DNA from: DASQZT01 sp963728965
GTDB taxonomy: Bacteria > Acidobacteriota > Terriglobia > Bryobacterales > Bryobacteraceae
Direction of reading: 5' to 3'
Assembly (NCBI GenBank): GCA_963728965.1
Contig: CAVSMH010000004.1
Span: 46,611 to 110,610 of the forward strand
Length of the DNA stretch: 64,000 nucleotides
In this document: piece after piece, positions 43,591-52,548 of the stretch
Position numbering within the stretch: position 1 is the first letter of the stretch
How the letters are laid out: the number at the start of each line of letters is the position of its first letter
The notes under the pieces: model-generated
The model's input: only the letters and a program-made list of their open reading frames with translations
Told to the model about the DNA's origin: nothing
The model's database searches: none
Position numbers and translations under genes: made by a program

Positions 43591-45600
43591 GTGGTGACCG
43601 GGCTTGCGATGTCGCGCCGAGACGTTTGCGCCAGGGCCAACGTAGTTCTGACGATGCTGGCTGTCCTGGTGATACCGGCCTCCGCCGAGGAGGGCTGGTG
43701 GATGACGGAGCCGGTTCGCTGGGTGCAGACGAATCTCCGGCAGACCGATGCCGGGCTCGACGCCCGCCGCCTCGTGGACCAGTTGGCGGATATGCGCGCC
43801 AACGTCCTGCTGGAGGGCACGGGCGGCATCGTGGCCTACTACCCCACCACCGCCGGGTTCCACTACCCCAGCCCGCAACTTCCGCCCGGCCGCGACCTGT
43901 TCGGCGATGTGCTCCGCCAAGCCCACGCGCGGCAAATCCGCGTGGTCGGAAGGTTCGATTTCAGCAAGACCCAAAAGGCCGTCTTCGATGCCCACCCGGA
44001 GTGGTTCTTCCGCCAGCCCAACGGCGCGCCGGTGATTTACAACGGCCTGTATTCCACCTGCATCAACGGCGGCTATTACCGCGTGCAGGCCATGAAAATC
44101 CTGGCCGAGGCCCTCGAAAAGTACGATGTCGACGGCCTCTTCTTCAATATGTTCGGCAACCAGTCGCGCGACTACAGCGGCCGCTCTGTGGGATTGTGCC
44201 ATTGCGACGCCTGCAAGCGGCTCTATCGCGAGAGGTTCGGTAAAGAGATTCCGGAGGCGCCGGACGATACCTATCGCCGCTTCATGTTCGCGTCGTCGCG
44301 GGAAGTCGCCGCCGCGATCGGCAGCCTGATTCACCAGAAGCGTCCCCGTGCCGGTTACTTCAACTACATCCAGGAATCTACCGACGGCATCATGTCGGAA
44401 TCGAATACGGCGGTGGCGCGCCCCCTGCCGCTCTGGCCCTATTCGGCGAGCGATCACGTGAACCGCGCGCGCAACAGCCAGCCCGGCAAAATGGCCGTAA
44501 ACCTGAACATGCAGTTCGTCGACTACCCGTGGCGCTTCGCCACCGTGCCGCGCGAAGAGATTGCCCTCCGCTGCTGGGAGAACTTGGCGAACGGCGGCGC
44601 GCTGACCTTCGAGGTGAACGGCACGCTCGATTTACAGGACCGCCAGGCGTTGGATGCCGTGAAGCCGATCTTCCGCTGGGCTGCCGATCACCAGCAGTAT
44701 TACGTAGGCGAGTCGAGCGCCGCGCGGGTGCTTCTGCTCGGCGCGCCCGCCAACACGGGGCGCACCTTTAGCGAGGAGCCCTATCGCGGTCTGTTCCGCC
44801 TGCTGACCGAAGAACACATCCCGTTCGCCGTTTCCGACAATCTGGACTGGCTCGGCAAGCGGGAATTCGACCTCGTCGTCGCCACCGATTGGGCTCCCGC
44901 GGGGCTCCGGCAGTACGCCGAACGCGGCGGCCGGGTGCTCATCGCCGGCGCCTCCCCGCCCGAGTTCGCTGTGGCTCCGGTCGAACGGACCGACGCCGAT
45001 ATCAAAGGGTACATCCGCATTCGCGACCACGCCCCGTTTCCTTCCCTCGGCGAGACCGACCTGCTGATGCTGAACGGCCCCTTTACCACCCTGAAAGCCG
45101 CCGGACCGCATGCGCTCACGCTGATTCCGCCTTCCATGATCGGGCCGCCCGAGTTCATCCACATCGATATGAAGGATACCGGCACCCCGGCCATCGCCAC
45201 CGTGGCCATCGGCAAGGGAACGGTGGTGTGGATCCCGTGGAACCTGGGCGGGATGTACTACCGCCAGAGCCTGCCGGCGCACGCCGGGCTGTTTCGCGAC
45301 GTGGTAGACCGGCTGCTGCCCGACCGCCAGCTCCGCACTAACGCCCATCCGCTCGTGGAGATGACGCTCATGCGGCAGGGCGCGCGGAGCCTGCTGCATC
45401 TCATCAACCTGAGCGGGACTTCCCAGACCGGCTATTTCGCCCCGGTGCCGATGAGCGGCATCCAGGTGCGGGTTGCCGGTACGTTCCGCTCGGCGAAAAC
45501 AGTCCGCTCCCCCGGCGACGTGGCAGTCCGAACCGCCGGAGGGTATAGTGAATTCACCATTTCGGGTTTGTACGACTACGAACTGGTTGTCCTCGAATAG
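43591..45600 (+). CDS. Secreted glycosyl-hydrolase-like protein (GHL6/family 42-like barrel)
   Basis: The protein has 669 residues from GTG 43591, chosen because AAGGAGG lies at 43579-43585, five bases away; ATG 43609 would be poorly placed. A signal sequence follows (ANVVLTMLAVLVIPASAEEG). The barrel starts VRWVQTNLRQTDAGLDARRL and includes YDVDGLFFNMFGNQ and GLCHCDACKRLYRERFGKEI, the features of the hypothetical glycosyl hydrolase 6 group. A beta-galactosidase-type trimerisation-like domain follows at about 395-560 (DLVVATDWAPAGLRQYAERG). It probably acts on a plant or microbial polysaccharide outside the cytoplasm, and lies 24 bp before a TonB-dependent receptor gene, a pairing typical of carbohydrate uptake. 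Confidence 0.78.
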   Translation: MVTGLAMSRRDVCARANVVLTMLAVLVIPASAEEGWWMTEPVRWVQTNLRQTDAGLDARRLVDQLADMRANVLLEGTGGIVAYYPTTAGFHYPSPQLPPGRDLFGDVLRQAHARQIRVVGRFDFSKTQKAVFDAHPEWFFRQPNGAPVIYNGLYSTCINGGYYRVQAMKILAEALEKYDVDGLFFNMFGNQSRDYSGRSVGLCHCDACKRLYRERFGKEIPEAPDDTYRRFMFASSREVAAAIGSLIHQKRPRAGYFNYIQESTDGIMSESNTAVARPLPLWPYSASDHVNRARNSQPGKMAVNLNMQFVDYPWRFATVPREEIALRCWENLANGGALTFEVNGTLDLQDRQALDAVKPIFRWAADHQQYYVGESSAARVLLLGAPANTGRTFSEEPYRGLFRLLTEEHIPFAVSDNLDWLGKREFDLVVATDWAPAGLRQYAERGGRVLIAGASPPEFAVAPVERTDADIKGYIRIRDHAPFPSLGETDLLMLNGPFTTLKAAGPHALTLIPPSMIGPPEFIHIDMKDTGTPAIATVAIGKGTVVWIPWNLGGMYYRQSLPAHAGLFRDVVDRLLPDRQLRTNAHPLVEMTLMRQGARSLLHLINLSGTSQTGYFAPVPMSGIQVRVAGTFRSAKTVRSPGDVAVRTAGGYSEFTISGLYDYELVVLE

Positions 45601-45624
45601 GGGACAGGGAGACGGGAAGGGTCT

Positions 45625-48600
45625 ATGATGCGTTATTTGTGCTGTACCGCGCTGCTGGTTGGCAGCCTCAACCTGGCGGTCGCCCAGGTCTCGACAGGCA
45701 CGATTACGGGCTACGTTCACGACGCCACCGATGCCGTCATCATCGGCGCCAAGGTGGTGATCGTGCAAACCGAAACGGCTGAGCGGCGCGAGACGGTCAC
45801 CAACGACCGCGGCGAGTTCAACGCGCCGTACCTGCGGCGAGGCGCCTACTCCGTCACGGTCAGCATGCCTGGATTCAAAGGTCAGACGTTGACCGACATT
45901 ACCCTCGCGGTGGACCAGACCGTGAAGCTCGCGGTCACCTTGCAGCCCGGTGTGGTCGAGCAGTCGGTCGAGGTCACCGGCGCCGCCCCTCTGCTCGATA
46001 CGGCCACTTCTTCGTTGGGCCAGGTGATCGATAACAAGAAGATTGTCGATCTCCCGCTCAACGGGCGGAATCCGTTCGCCCTGGGCCTGCTCACCGGATT
46101 CTCGGTCCCGGTGAAGGGCGTAGCGTCGAATCTGCCCTTCGTGGCCGGCGGCGGGCGCTGGCAGAACAACGACGTGCTGCTGGACGGCATCGACAACAAC
46201 ACCATGTCCACCGGCGGCGGCATCGGCGTCAGCGGCATCAACTATATCCCCTCGGTGGACGCCGTCGCCGAGTTCAAAGTCAAAACCAACAACTACAGCG
46301 CCGAGTTCGGGCGCTCGGCCGGCACCATCGTGAGCGCGACCACGAAGTCGGGCACCAACCAGGTTCACGGCTCGGTTTGGGAATTCGTGCGCAACGAAAA
46401 GTTCGACGCCAACAATTTCTTTTCGAATGCGTCGCGCACGCCGCGCCAGCCGTTCAAGCAGAACCAGTTCGGGTTTACGGTGGGCGGTCCGGTGGTGATC
46501 CCCAGGATGTACGACGGCCACAATAAGACGTTCTTCTTCGTGGACTATGAAGGCCTGCGCCGCGCCACCAGCGCTTCCTCGATCCTCCGCGATGTCCCGC
46601 CCGAGCCCTTCCGTAACGGCGATTTTTCAAGTTTTCGCCCGCGCATTTACGATCCGCGGACGCGCGCGCTGGGGCCCAACGGCGTGGTCACCGCCACCCC
46701 GTTCCCCAACAACCAGATTCCGGCTTCGCTGCTCAACGCCGGTGCGGTAGCGACCCTGCACCTGGTGCCCGCCCCGAATACGGGCGCTCCCGGCGCGCAG
46801 GCGGCCAACTATCTGTTCATCGCCAGCCAGCCGTTCGACGGCAATCAGTACGATATTCGCGTCGATCACCAGGTATCCTCGAAAAACAACCTGTTCGGCC
46901 GGTATTCGCGCGCCAAACAGACCAACGTCAATCCGGGGAGCTTCCCCGGCTTTATCGGCGGCGGCACCAACAACATCAACAACTCGATCCACGCGATCGT
47001 GGACGACACCCACGTAGTTTCGCCCAACATGGTCAACGAAGCGCGGGCGGGATACTCGCGCCACAACGGCAGCTTCGAAGTGGCCGGCATCAACGACGGG
47101 CTCGACTTCGCCAACCAGAACGCGATCGCCGTATATCCGTTCCCCGTGCTGATGTTCCCCAACATCGTGTTTTCGCCGTCGGGCCTCACCAGCGGCAGCA
47201 ACAGCTTCACGGCCCTTGGCTCAGGCGGCCCCAATCTGAATGTCGAAAACAATTTCCAGGCCTCCGACAACCTGACCTGGAACAAGGGCAGCCACTCCTT
47301 CAAGATGGGCGCCGACCTGCGCCGGCGCCGCTTCGACATCCTGTTCGGCGGCGGCCAGACGGTCTTCGGGTCTATCTTCAGTTCGTCGCCGGGCGATCCC
47401 GGATCGGGCTCCCCGCTGGCCGATTTCCTGTTCGGCGATCCGGCCCAGCTCACCGGTACCCAGTTGCCCGATTGGGCGCGCCTGCGCGATTTGTACTTCG
47501 GCACGTACTTTCAAGACGATTGGCGGCTCAGCTCGAAGCTTACGCTGAACCTCGGCTTGCGCTACGAGCTGTTCACCCAGCCGGTGGATGCGCGCGACCG
47601 CGGCTCGCTGTTCGACGCCCGCACCGGCAAGTTCGTGGTGCCCGGACAGCCCGGATTCTCGCGCTCCATCGTGGACGGGCACGACCTCAACCTGGCGCCG
47701 CGCTTCGGCTTTGCTTACAGCGCCTCCCGCAAGTGGACTGTTCGCGGCGGCGCCGGCGTGTTTTTCGGACCGCGCTCGCCCAACCAGCAGACCACCGTGT
47801 TCGGATCGAACCCGCCCAACGCGCCCACCGTCATCACACCCTCGGTCAGCGCCAGCACCACCATGACGCCGCCCATCTCCATCAGCACTCCCATTCAGGT
47901 AGGGCCGACCAGCCCCGACCTCAGCACCTTCACACCCGCCAATCCGTTGGGACTGCTCATCCGCACGGCGGATTTCACCAACAGCCGTCCGGCGGAGATT
48001 TACCAGTGGAACCTCGGCATCCAATACCAGGTGTCGCATGACTTTGTGGTGGAAGCCGCGTACGCCGGCTCGCGCGGAACCCGCCTCACCTTGCGGGTCA
48101 ACCTGAACCAGATCCCCTGGGAACGGGCGCTGGCGGGCTTCACCAAGCAGTCGGACCGCCTCTTCCCCAATGTGGGCAATCAGGTGGTGATGGACTCGGC
48201 GGTGGGCAACAACTTCTACAACGCCCTCAACCTCCGCGCCGAGAAACGCCTGAGCTACGGCCTGAATCTGCTGTTGAATTACACCTGGTCGAAGAACCTG
48301 GAGAACGGATCGGGCGGGAACAGCGCCATGCAGCAGAATGGCGGAACCACAAATCCGCTCGACAGTTGGAACCTCCGCAAAGAGAAATCGTATTCGGCGA
48401 TGGACCTGCCGCACGTCTTCGTGACCAGCGCCGGCTATGAGCTGCCGTTCGGCAAAGGAAAGCGCTTTGCCAGTCGCAACGCGGTGGCCCGCGCCCTGGT
48501 GGGCGGCTGGCAGTTGAACGGCATCTTCACCCGGCAAAGCGGCTTCCCGACCGACATCCGAAGCGGCATCGTCGCCGCCACCAACCAGTTGTTCGCCACC

Positions 48601-48993
48601 TTTAACGTGCCCAATGCGGTGTCCGATGTCTCGAAGTACCTGCCGAATCCCGGACCGGACGGCTGGTTCAACGCGGCGGCGTTCACCCAGCCGGGACAGG
48701 TGATCAACGCGAAGGGAACGCCGCTCACCCTGTTTGGCAACCTGGCGCGGCGTGCCGGACGCGGTCCGAAAACGTCCGACCTGGATTTTTCGGTCTTCCG
48801 CAGTTTCGCCATTCGCGAGCGCATTCGTCTGCAATTCCGCGCCGAGGCCTTCAATCTGACCAACACACCGGCATTCTTTTTGCCCAGCGCCGCAAGCCCC
48901 GCACTGACCATCGGGAATGCGAACTTCGGCAAGCTGACGGCGTCTTCCGCCACCGGCAGGCAACTCCAGTTCGGCCTCAAGCTGGTCTTCTGA
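45625..48993 (+). CDS. TonB-dependent receptor, Oar-like, with carboxypeptidase-like N-terminus
   Basis: The protein has 1122 residues. It has a signal peptide (MMRYLCCTALLVGSLNLAVA), then a carboxypeptidase regulatory-like domain (about 25-105, TGYVHDATDAVIIGAKVVIV). The plug follows (about 115-245, with DLPLNGRNPFALGLLTG and EFGRSAGTIVSATTKSGTNQ) and a long outer-membrane barrel ends in the aromatic terminus FGLKLVF. It would import a siderophore or a polysaccharide fragment using energy from TonB. It follows the glycosyl-hydrolase-like gene by 24 bp, and the two are probably co-transcribed. It is an intact homologue of the frameshifted receptor at 21769-24492. Confidence 0.92.
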   Translation: MMRYLCCTALLVGSLNLAVAQVSTGTITGYVHDATDAVIIGAKVVIVQTETAERRETVTNDRGEFNAPYLRRGAYSVTVSMPGFKGQTLTDITLAVDQTVKLAVTLQPGVVEQSVEVTGAAPLLDTATSSLGQVIDNKKIVDLPLNGRNPFALGLLTGFSVPVKGVASNLPFVAGGGRWQNNDVLLDGIDNNTMSTGGGIGVSGINYIPSVDAVAEFKVKTNNYSAEFGRSAGTIVSATTKSGTNQVHGSVWEFVRNEKFDANNFFSNASRTPRQPFKQNQFGFTVGGPVVIPRMYDGHNKTFFFVDYEGLRRATSASSILRDVPPEPFRNGDFSSFRPRIYDPRTRALGPNGVVTATPFPNNQIPASLLNAGAVATLHLVPAPNTGAPGAQAANYLFIASQPFDGNQYDIRVDHQVSSKNNLFGRYSRAKQTNVNPGSFPGFIGGGTNNINNSIHAIVDDTHVVSPNMVNEARAGYSRHNGSFEVAGINDGLDFANQNAIAVYPFPVLMFPNIVFSPSGLTSGSNSFTALGSGGPNLNVENNFQASDNLTWNKGSHSFKMGADLRRRRFDILFGGGQTVFGSIFSSSPGDPGSGSPLADFLFGDPAQLTGTQLPDWARLRDLYFGTYFQDDWRLSSKLTLNLGLRYELFTQPVDARDRGSLFDARTGKFVVPGQPGFSRSIVDGHDLNLAPRFGFAYSASRKWTVRGGAGVFFGPRSPNQQTTVFGSNPPNAPTVITPSVSASTTMTPPISISTPIQVGPTSPDLSTFTPANPLGLLIRTADFTNSRPAEIYQWNLGIQYQVSHDFVVEAAYAGSRGTRLTLRVNLNQIPWERALAGFTKQSDRLFPNVGNQVVMDSAVGNNFYNALNLRAEKRLSYGLNLLLNYTWSKNLENGSGGNSAMQQNGGTTNPLDSWNLRKEKSYSAMDLPHVFVTSAGYELPFGKGKRFASRNAVARALVGGWQLNGIFTRQSGFPTDIRSGIVAATNQLFATFNVPNAVSDVSKYLPNPGPDGWFNAAAFTQPGQVINAKGTPLTLFGNLARRAGRGPKTSDLDFSVFRSFAIRERIRLQFRAEAFNLTNTPAFFLPSAASPALTIGNANFGKLTASSATGRQLQFGLKLVF

Positions 48994-49049
48994 CCGGGAC
49001 CGGCAGGCGGGTCGATTGCCGCGGACCACGCCGCGCGGGCGGCTTCGCT

Positions 49050-49514
49050 CTACCGCGGATACCGGCCGGCGAGCTTCTTGCAGAACCTGTGGATGCGGTG
49101 CGGCAGCCCGGTGTGCTCCAGGAACATGAACGGGCACTCGCCTTCGATCACGCCGATGCCCTTGGCGGCGCAGAACTCGACCGCATCGCGGCTGACCGCG
49201 CCCTCGCCGGTGGCGCGGTACATCCATACCTGCCGCACCCCGGCTTCGCAGCACTGCTTAACGACTTCCCCGGTCACGGCGGGTTTGGTCAGCAGCAGCA
49301 CCGCCTCTATCGGCTGCGGTATCCCGGCCAGCGATGGGTAGCAGGCCACGCCTTCCACCTCGGCCACGCACGGGTTGACCGGAACCGCGTCGTAGCCGCG
49401 CCTGCGCAGATCGCGAAACAGGCTGCGCGTGAAATCCTTGGGATTGCGCGACACGCCGACCACGGCAAAGCGCTTCCGCCCGAGGAATTCCTGAATGCGG
49501 TTCAGCGAAGTCAT
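49050..49514 (-). CDS. CoA-binding protein (YccU-like)
   Basis: The protein has 154 residues. It has a Rossmann-like CoA-binding fold with FAVVGVSRNPKDFTRSLFRD, GYDAVPVNP and AVLLLTKPAVTGEVVKQCCE, ending HRIHRFCKKLAGRYPR. Members of this family resemble the N-terminal CoA-binding part of succinyl-CoA synthetase alpha and are usually stand-alone proteins of unknown role. It is convergent with the TonB-dependent receptor, and its start lies about 50 bp from the first transposon remnant of the island, marking the last conserved gene before it. Confidence 0.85.
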   Translation of the reverse strand: MTSLNRIQEFLGRKRFAVVGVSRNPKDFTRSLFRDLRRRGYDAVPVNPCVAEVEGVACYPSLAGIPQPIEAVLLLTKPAVTGEVVKQCCEAGVRQVWMYRATGEGAVSRDAVEFCAAKGIGVIEGECPFMFLEHTGLPHRIHRFCKKLAGRYPR

Positions 49515-49564
49515 AGGCAGTGCCTCCTGCTTTCAGATTAACGCATCTCTTATGGCTGGAACTA

Positions 49565-49626
49565 TGAAATGGCCGTCTTGAACCATAGTCTGGACGGTGA
49601 TTCTGACACCCCTGCCAAAAGGCAAC
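49565..49626 (+). repeat. Remnant of the IS3-type element left end
   Basis: The sequence ATGAAATGGCCGTCTTGAAC and what follows, through GATTCTGACACCCCTGCCAA, matches 57913-57986 except that the later copy has a 16-bp tandem duplication. It shows that a second copy of the same left end lies 8.3 kb upstream of the IS3-type element, without its transposase. Confidence 0.65.
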
Positions 49627-49639
49627 CTCTCCCGGATCG

Positions 49640-50233
49640 CAATGCGGCGTGGACCGCAGTGCAGATTCTCGCCGAGCAACACGTGCCGCCACCGTGGGGG
49701 CTGCCCGCAGCCGTCACCCTGGAATCGCTCCACGCGGAAGCACCGCACGCCATCGACGATCTCAACGTGAATACATCCCCTCGGTGGCAGGGTGTTTGCA
49801 CAAGCCAAGCACACCGTCGGTCTTGAAACGACGCCCGCATCGGCGTTGGGGCAGCACGATCGCACAATTTGTCCAGGAATTCTGCGCTGCCCCACTGTCG
49901 TTCAGTCCGGCGAAGGAGCGTTTCGTTCTGGTCACGAGTCCAACAAGTTCCGCGCCCATCAAGACGCACCTCACTGGGTTCCTGACAGGCCTGCGCACGT
50001 CGTCAGACCCCTCAGCCGAATGGATAGCCGGAAACCAGGACAAGCAACGCGCGGCAAGCGTCTTGCGCGATCACGTCGCACGCGAATGGCACGCACGCAA
50101 CGGCGTACCACCCAAGATGCCGGAACTCACGGCCATCCTCCGTCTCGTCATCTCCACATTCTCGGACGTGGACTCCGACGGGCATGACGAAACGGCCGCC
50201 AAAATCACGCTGCGCATACGACCACAACACTAG
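49640..50233 (+). pseudogene. N-terminal remnant of a PD-(D/E)xK nuclease-type protein, cut by IS1182
   Basis: Protein-like sequence is spread over three frames: ILAEQHVPPPWGLPAAVTLE through HAIDDLNVNTS (to about 49785), then FAQAKHTVGLETTPASALG (about 49793-49850), then GSTIAQFVQEFCAAPLSFSP through TAILRLVISTFSDV and ITLRIRPQH. The D in IDDLNV and QAK in FAQAKH have the spacing and context of the nuclease core seen in dsDNA-nuclease (DUF4297-like) defence proteins. Two frame changes are needed. The protein stops exactly where the IS1182-type element begins (TAG at 50231-50233 is inside the element end), so the rest is lost. Assignment is by pattern only. Confidence 0.4.
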
Positions 50234-51735
50234 CAGCCTGTGGTAATAGTGAGACGGGCGAATAAAGACATGTGACCTCGTAAATGTTTTGAGCGTCTAT
50301 TGGATATGGCAATGGGAACGCGGCGGAAGCGGGAGCGGCAACAGGATCTGTGGATCGCAACCAGCGATGTGGTCGAGACACCAGCCAATGTCTTCTACGA
50401 CCGCTTGAATCAGATTCTGGACGGGCACGATTTCGATGCCAAGGTGGAGCGGCTGTGCCGGAAGTTTTACAAAGACAGCGTATACGGTCGGCCCAGCATG
50501 GCGCCGGGGGTCTACTTCCGATCGCTACTGATCGGTTTTTTTGAGGGCCTCGATTCGGAGCGAGGAATCGCGTGGCGGACAGCCGACTCTCTGTCGTTAC
50601 GGAAATTCCTGGGCTACGCGCTGGATGAGGCCACGCCGGATCATTCCACGATTTCGCGCACGCGGCGATTGTATTGGCTGGAGACGCACAAGGCCGTGTT
50701 CCGCTGGGTGCTGAAGATCCTCGATCAAGAGGGACTGGTCAGCGGACGGACCGTATCGATTGATGCCACTACGCTGGAAGCCAATGCGGCGCTGAAAAGC
50801 ATCGTGCGGCGGGACAACGGACAAAGCTACAACGACTATCTGAAGGAACTGGCCAAGGCCGCCGGGATCGAGAACCCGACGCGCGAACAGTTGGCACGAC
50901 TGGACCGCAAGCGAAAGAAGAAAGGATCGAATCAGGAGTGGATGAGCCCCAGTGACCCCGACGCCCGAATCACCAAAATGAAGGAGGGCGGACGCACCTG
51001 GCGCACAAGGCCGAGCACGCAGTGGATCTGACCAGTGGGGCGCTGCTGGCAATGACGCTGCAGCCGGCCAATGAAGGAGACACGACGACGATCCACCGGA
51101 CCCTGGAAGAAGCGCAAGCTGTGGCCCGCGAGATCAACGAACATGGAGTCGAAGAGGTGGTAGCGGACAAGGGCTATCACAGCGGCGCGGTGCTGAAGAA
51201 AGTACATGAGCAGGAAGTCCGATGCTACATCCCCGAGCCGGAGCGTGGGCGGCGAAACTGGCAAGGTGAGGGGAAGGAGGAAGAGCAGAAGCGGACCTAT
51301 GAAAACCGGCGGCGTGGGCGCGGCGACCGCAACAAGCGACTCCAGAAGTTGCGGAGCGAACTGACGGAGCGGAGCTTCGCACACCTATACGAGACCGGCG
51401 GAATGAGACGGGTGCACCTGCGGGGTCGGAAGAACATTCTGAAGCGACTACTGGTGCACGGAGCCGCGTTCAATCTCTCGTTGATCCTGCGCCAGACCAT
51501 GGGAGTGGGGAAGCCCCGGCGGTTACAGGGGCTTTCTTTGCAACCGTTTATGCTGTTCGCGCGCATTTTTTCGTGGCTCTGGGCGACATCACGAGCACCA
51601 GAACAAAGGAGTGAGAGCTTTGCAATGCAAAGCGGCGGCGCGAGGGCCATGCTGCCAGCCGATTCAGGCATATATCAAGTAATTTGCTTCGGGCTGGCTG
51701 CCTGGAAAACGCCTACTTCTGACACGGGCTGCTAG
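50230..51735. mobile_element. IS1182-type insertion sequence
   Basis: The left end CTAGCAGCCTGTGG (50230 onward) and the complement of the right end CTAGCAGCCCGTGT (to 51735) are inverted repeats with one early mismatch. CTAG at both edges may be the duplicated target. The element is 1.5 kb and holds one transposase gene with a frameshift. It interrupts remnants of two different genes, so a deletion probably accompanied insertion. Confidence 0.75.
50300..51735 (+). pseudogene. IS1182-family transposase, frameshifted
   Basis: The first part (50300-51031) begins MDMAMGTRRKRERQQDLW and has the DDE-type segments GLVSGRTVSIDATTLEANAA and SPSDPDARITKMKEG. Near 50995 the frame breaks; HLAHKAEHAVDLTSGALLAM, expected next, continues in the frame of 51022-51735. 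That part has VADKGYHSG and ends with GGMRRVHLRGRKNILKRLLV and a Trp/Ala-rich tail. The order and motifs are those of IS1182/IS5-superfamily transposases. One shift is needed, so the copy is inactive unless the break is a sequencing error or programmed. The final residues use the inverted repeat as coding sequence. Confidence 0.8.
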
Positions 51736-52158
51736 TTCCTCGACTCAGAAGTGCCCAAATCTCAAGAAATTGTCGTCGACCGTCCTCATTCTCTGAGTGA
51801 GTCACGAAAGGATATTGCTGTCTATGAGCGGGAGCTGACGAGAGCTTTCTGTGAAGGGCGGCGGATTCTTCGCCCCGATGGGATTGGGACTATAGTCTTC
51901 GCAAGCAAGACCACTGCCAGTTGGGAAGCCATCCTCAAAGCAGTAATCGATGCCGGGTGGATTATCAGCGGTTCTTGGCCAATCGACACGGAACTGGAGA
52001 ACCGCGTCGCCGCTCAAGGACAAGCGCGGCTGGCGTCGTCCGTCCATCTTGGGTGCCGGCCACGCAAGGATGCGCTACGCGGGGACGACGTCGGCGATTG
52101 GCGTGACGTCTTGCAGGAACTGCCCCGCCGAATCCACGAATGGATGCCGAGGCTATAG
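51736..52158 (+). pseudogene. C-terminal fragment of a DUF1156-type DNA adenine methylase
   Basis: Starting directly at the IS1182 edge, the frame reads LDSEVPKSQEIVVDRPHSLS, RRILRPDGIGTIVFASKTTA, SWEAILKAVIDAGWIISGSW and WRDVLQELPRRIHEWMPRL. These match my memory of the last third of DUF1156 (COG1743) methylases, which occur with DUF499 and helicase genes in anti-phage islands. The upstream catalytic part is missing, removed with the IS insertion. The frame ends in a TAG at 52156-52158, short of the usual C-terminus, at the junction with an opposing gene fragment. It is not functional. Confidence 0.65.
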
Positions 52159-52331
52159 GCCTCCACGTCTCTTCCCGTATCTTTGTACTCGTCTCCAACT
52201 TGCGCGGTAATCACGAGGATTCGATCAAGTGAACATGGCCTCGCACCCTCGTCAAGGCACCACCGGAGCAGAATCGCAGTGGACTCCACGCCCATACCAT
52301 ACGACAGAACTGTGGATTCAATCTCATGCAT
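52156..52331 (-). pseudogene. N-terminal fragment of a PP-loop (PAPS reductase-like) protein
   Basis: On the minus strand an ORF starts MHEIESTVLSYGMGVESTAI (ATG 52331; an ATG at 52370 adds 13 residues) and continues LLRWCLDEGARPCSLDRIL and VITAQVGDEYKDTGRDVEA. SYGMGVES corresponds to the SGGKDS phosphate-binding loop of PAPS reductase/PP-loop enzymes. After DVEA the match stops at about 52158, where the reading frame runs into the methylase fragment of the other strand. It is therefore a truncated relative of the intact PP-loop gene just downstream at 52549-53694. Only about 58 residues are left. Confidence 0.55.
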
Positions 52332-52548
52332 ATTCTCTTTCCCCATGCGGTCAGTTATCGTGTGGGACAAGCGGTTGAAGGGATGCGACGGTTAGACGGT
52401 CTGCCGCTCGAAGCAGCCCGGACCGTCAAGCGTCTCCATTCCAGTTCTTTGTCCGAGATCCTGGACTTCGGTGAGGCGCTCGCATTCGCTGCCACAATTC
52501 AATTCGGTCAGTAGTTCCGGCCTTACATATGTCTGACAGCGATGCTGT

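Noticed and set aside
52326..52514. A 62-residue plus-strand ORF (ending FGEALAFAATIQFGQ)
   Set aside because: The end looks slightly protein-like, but there is no recognised family, ribosome site or neighbour support; it also overlaps the PP-loop fragment on the other strand.
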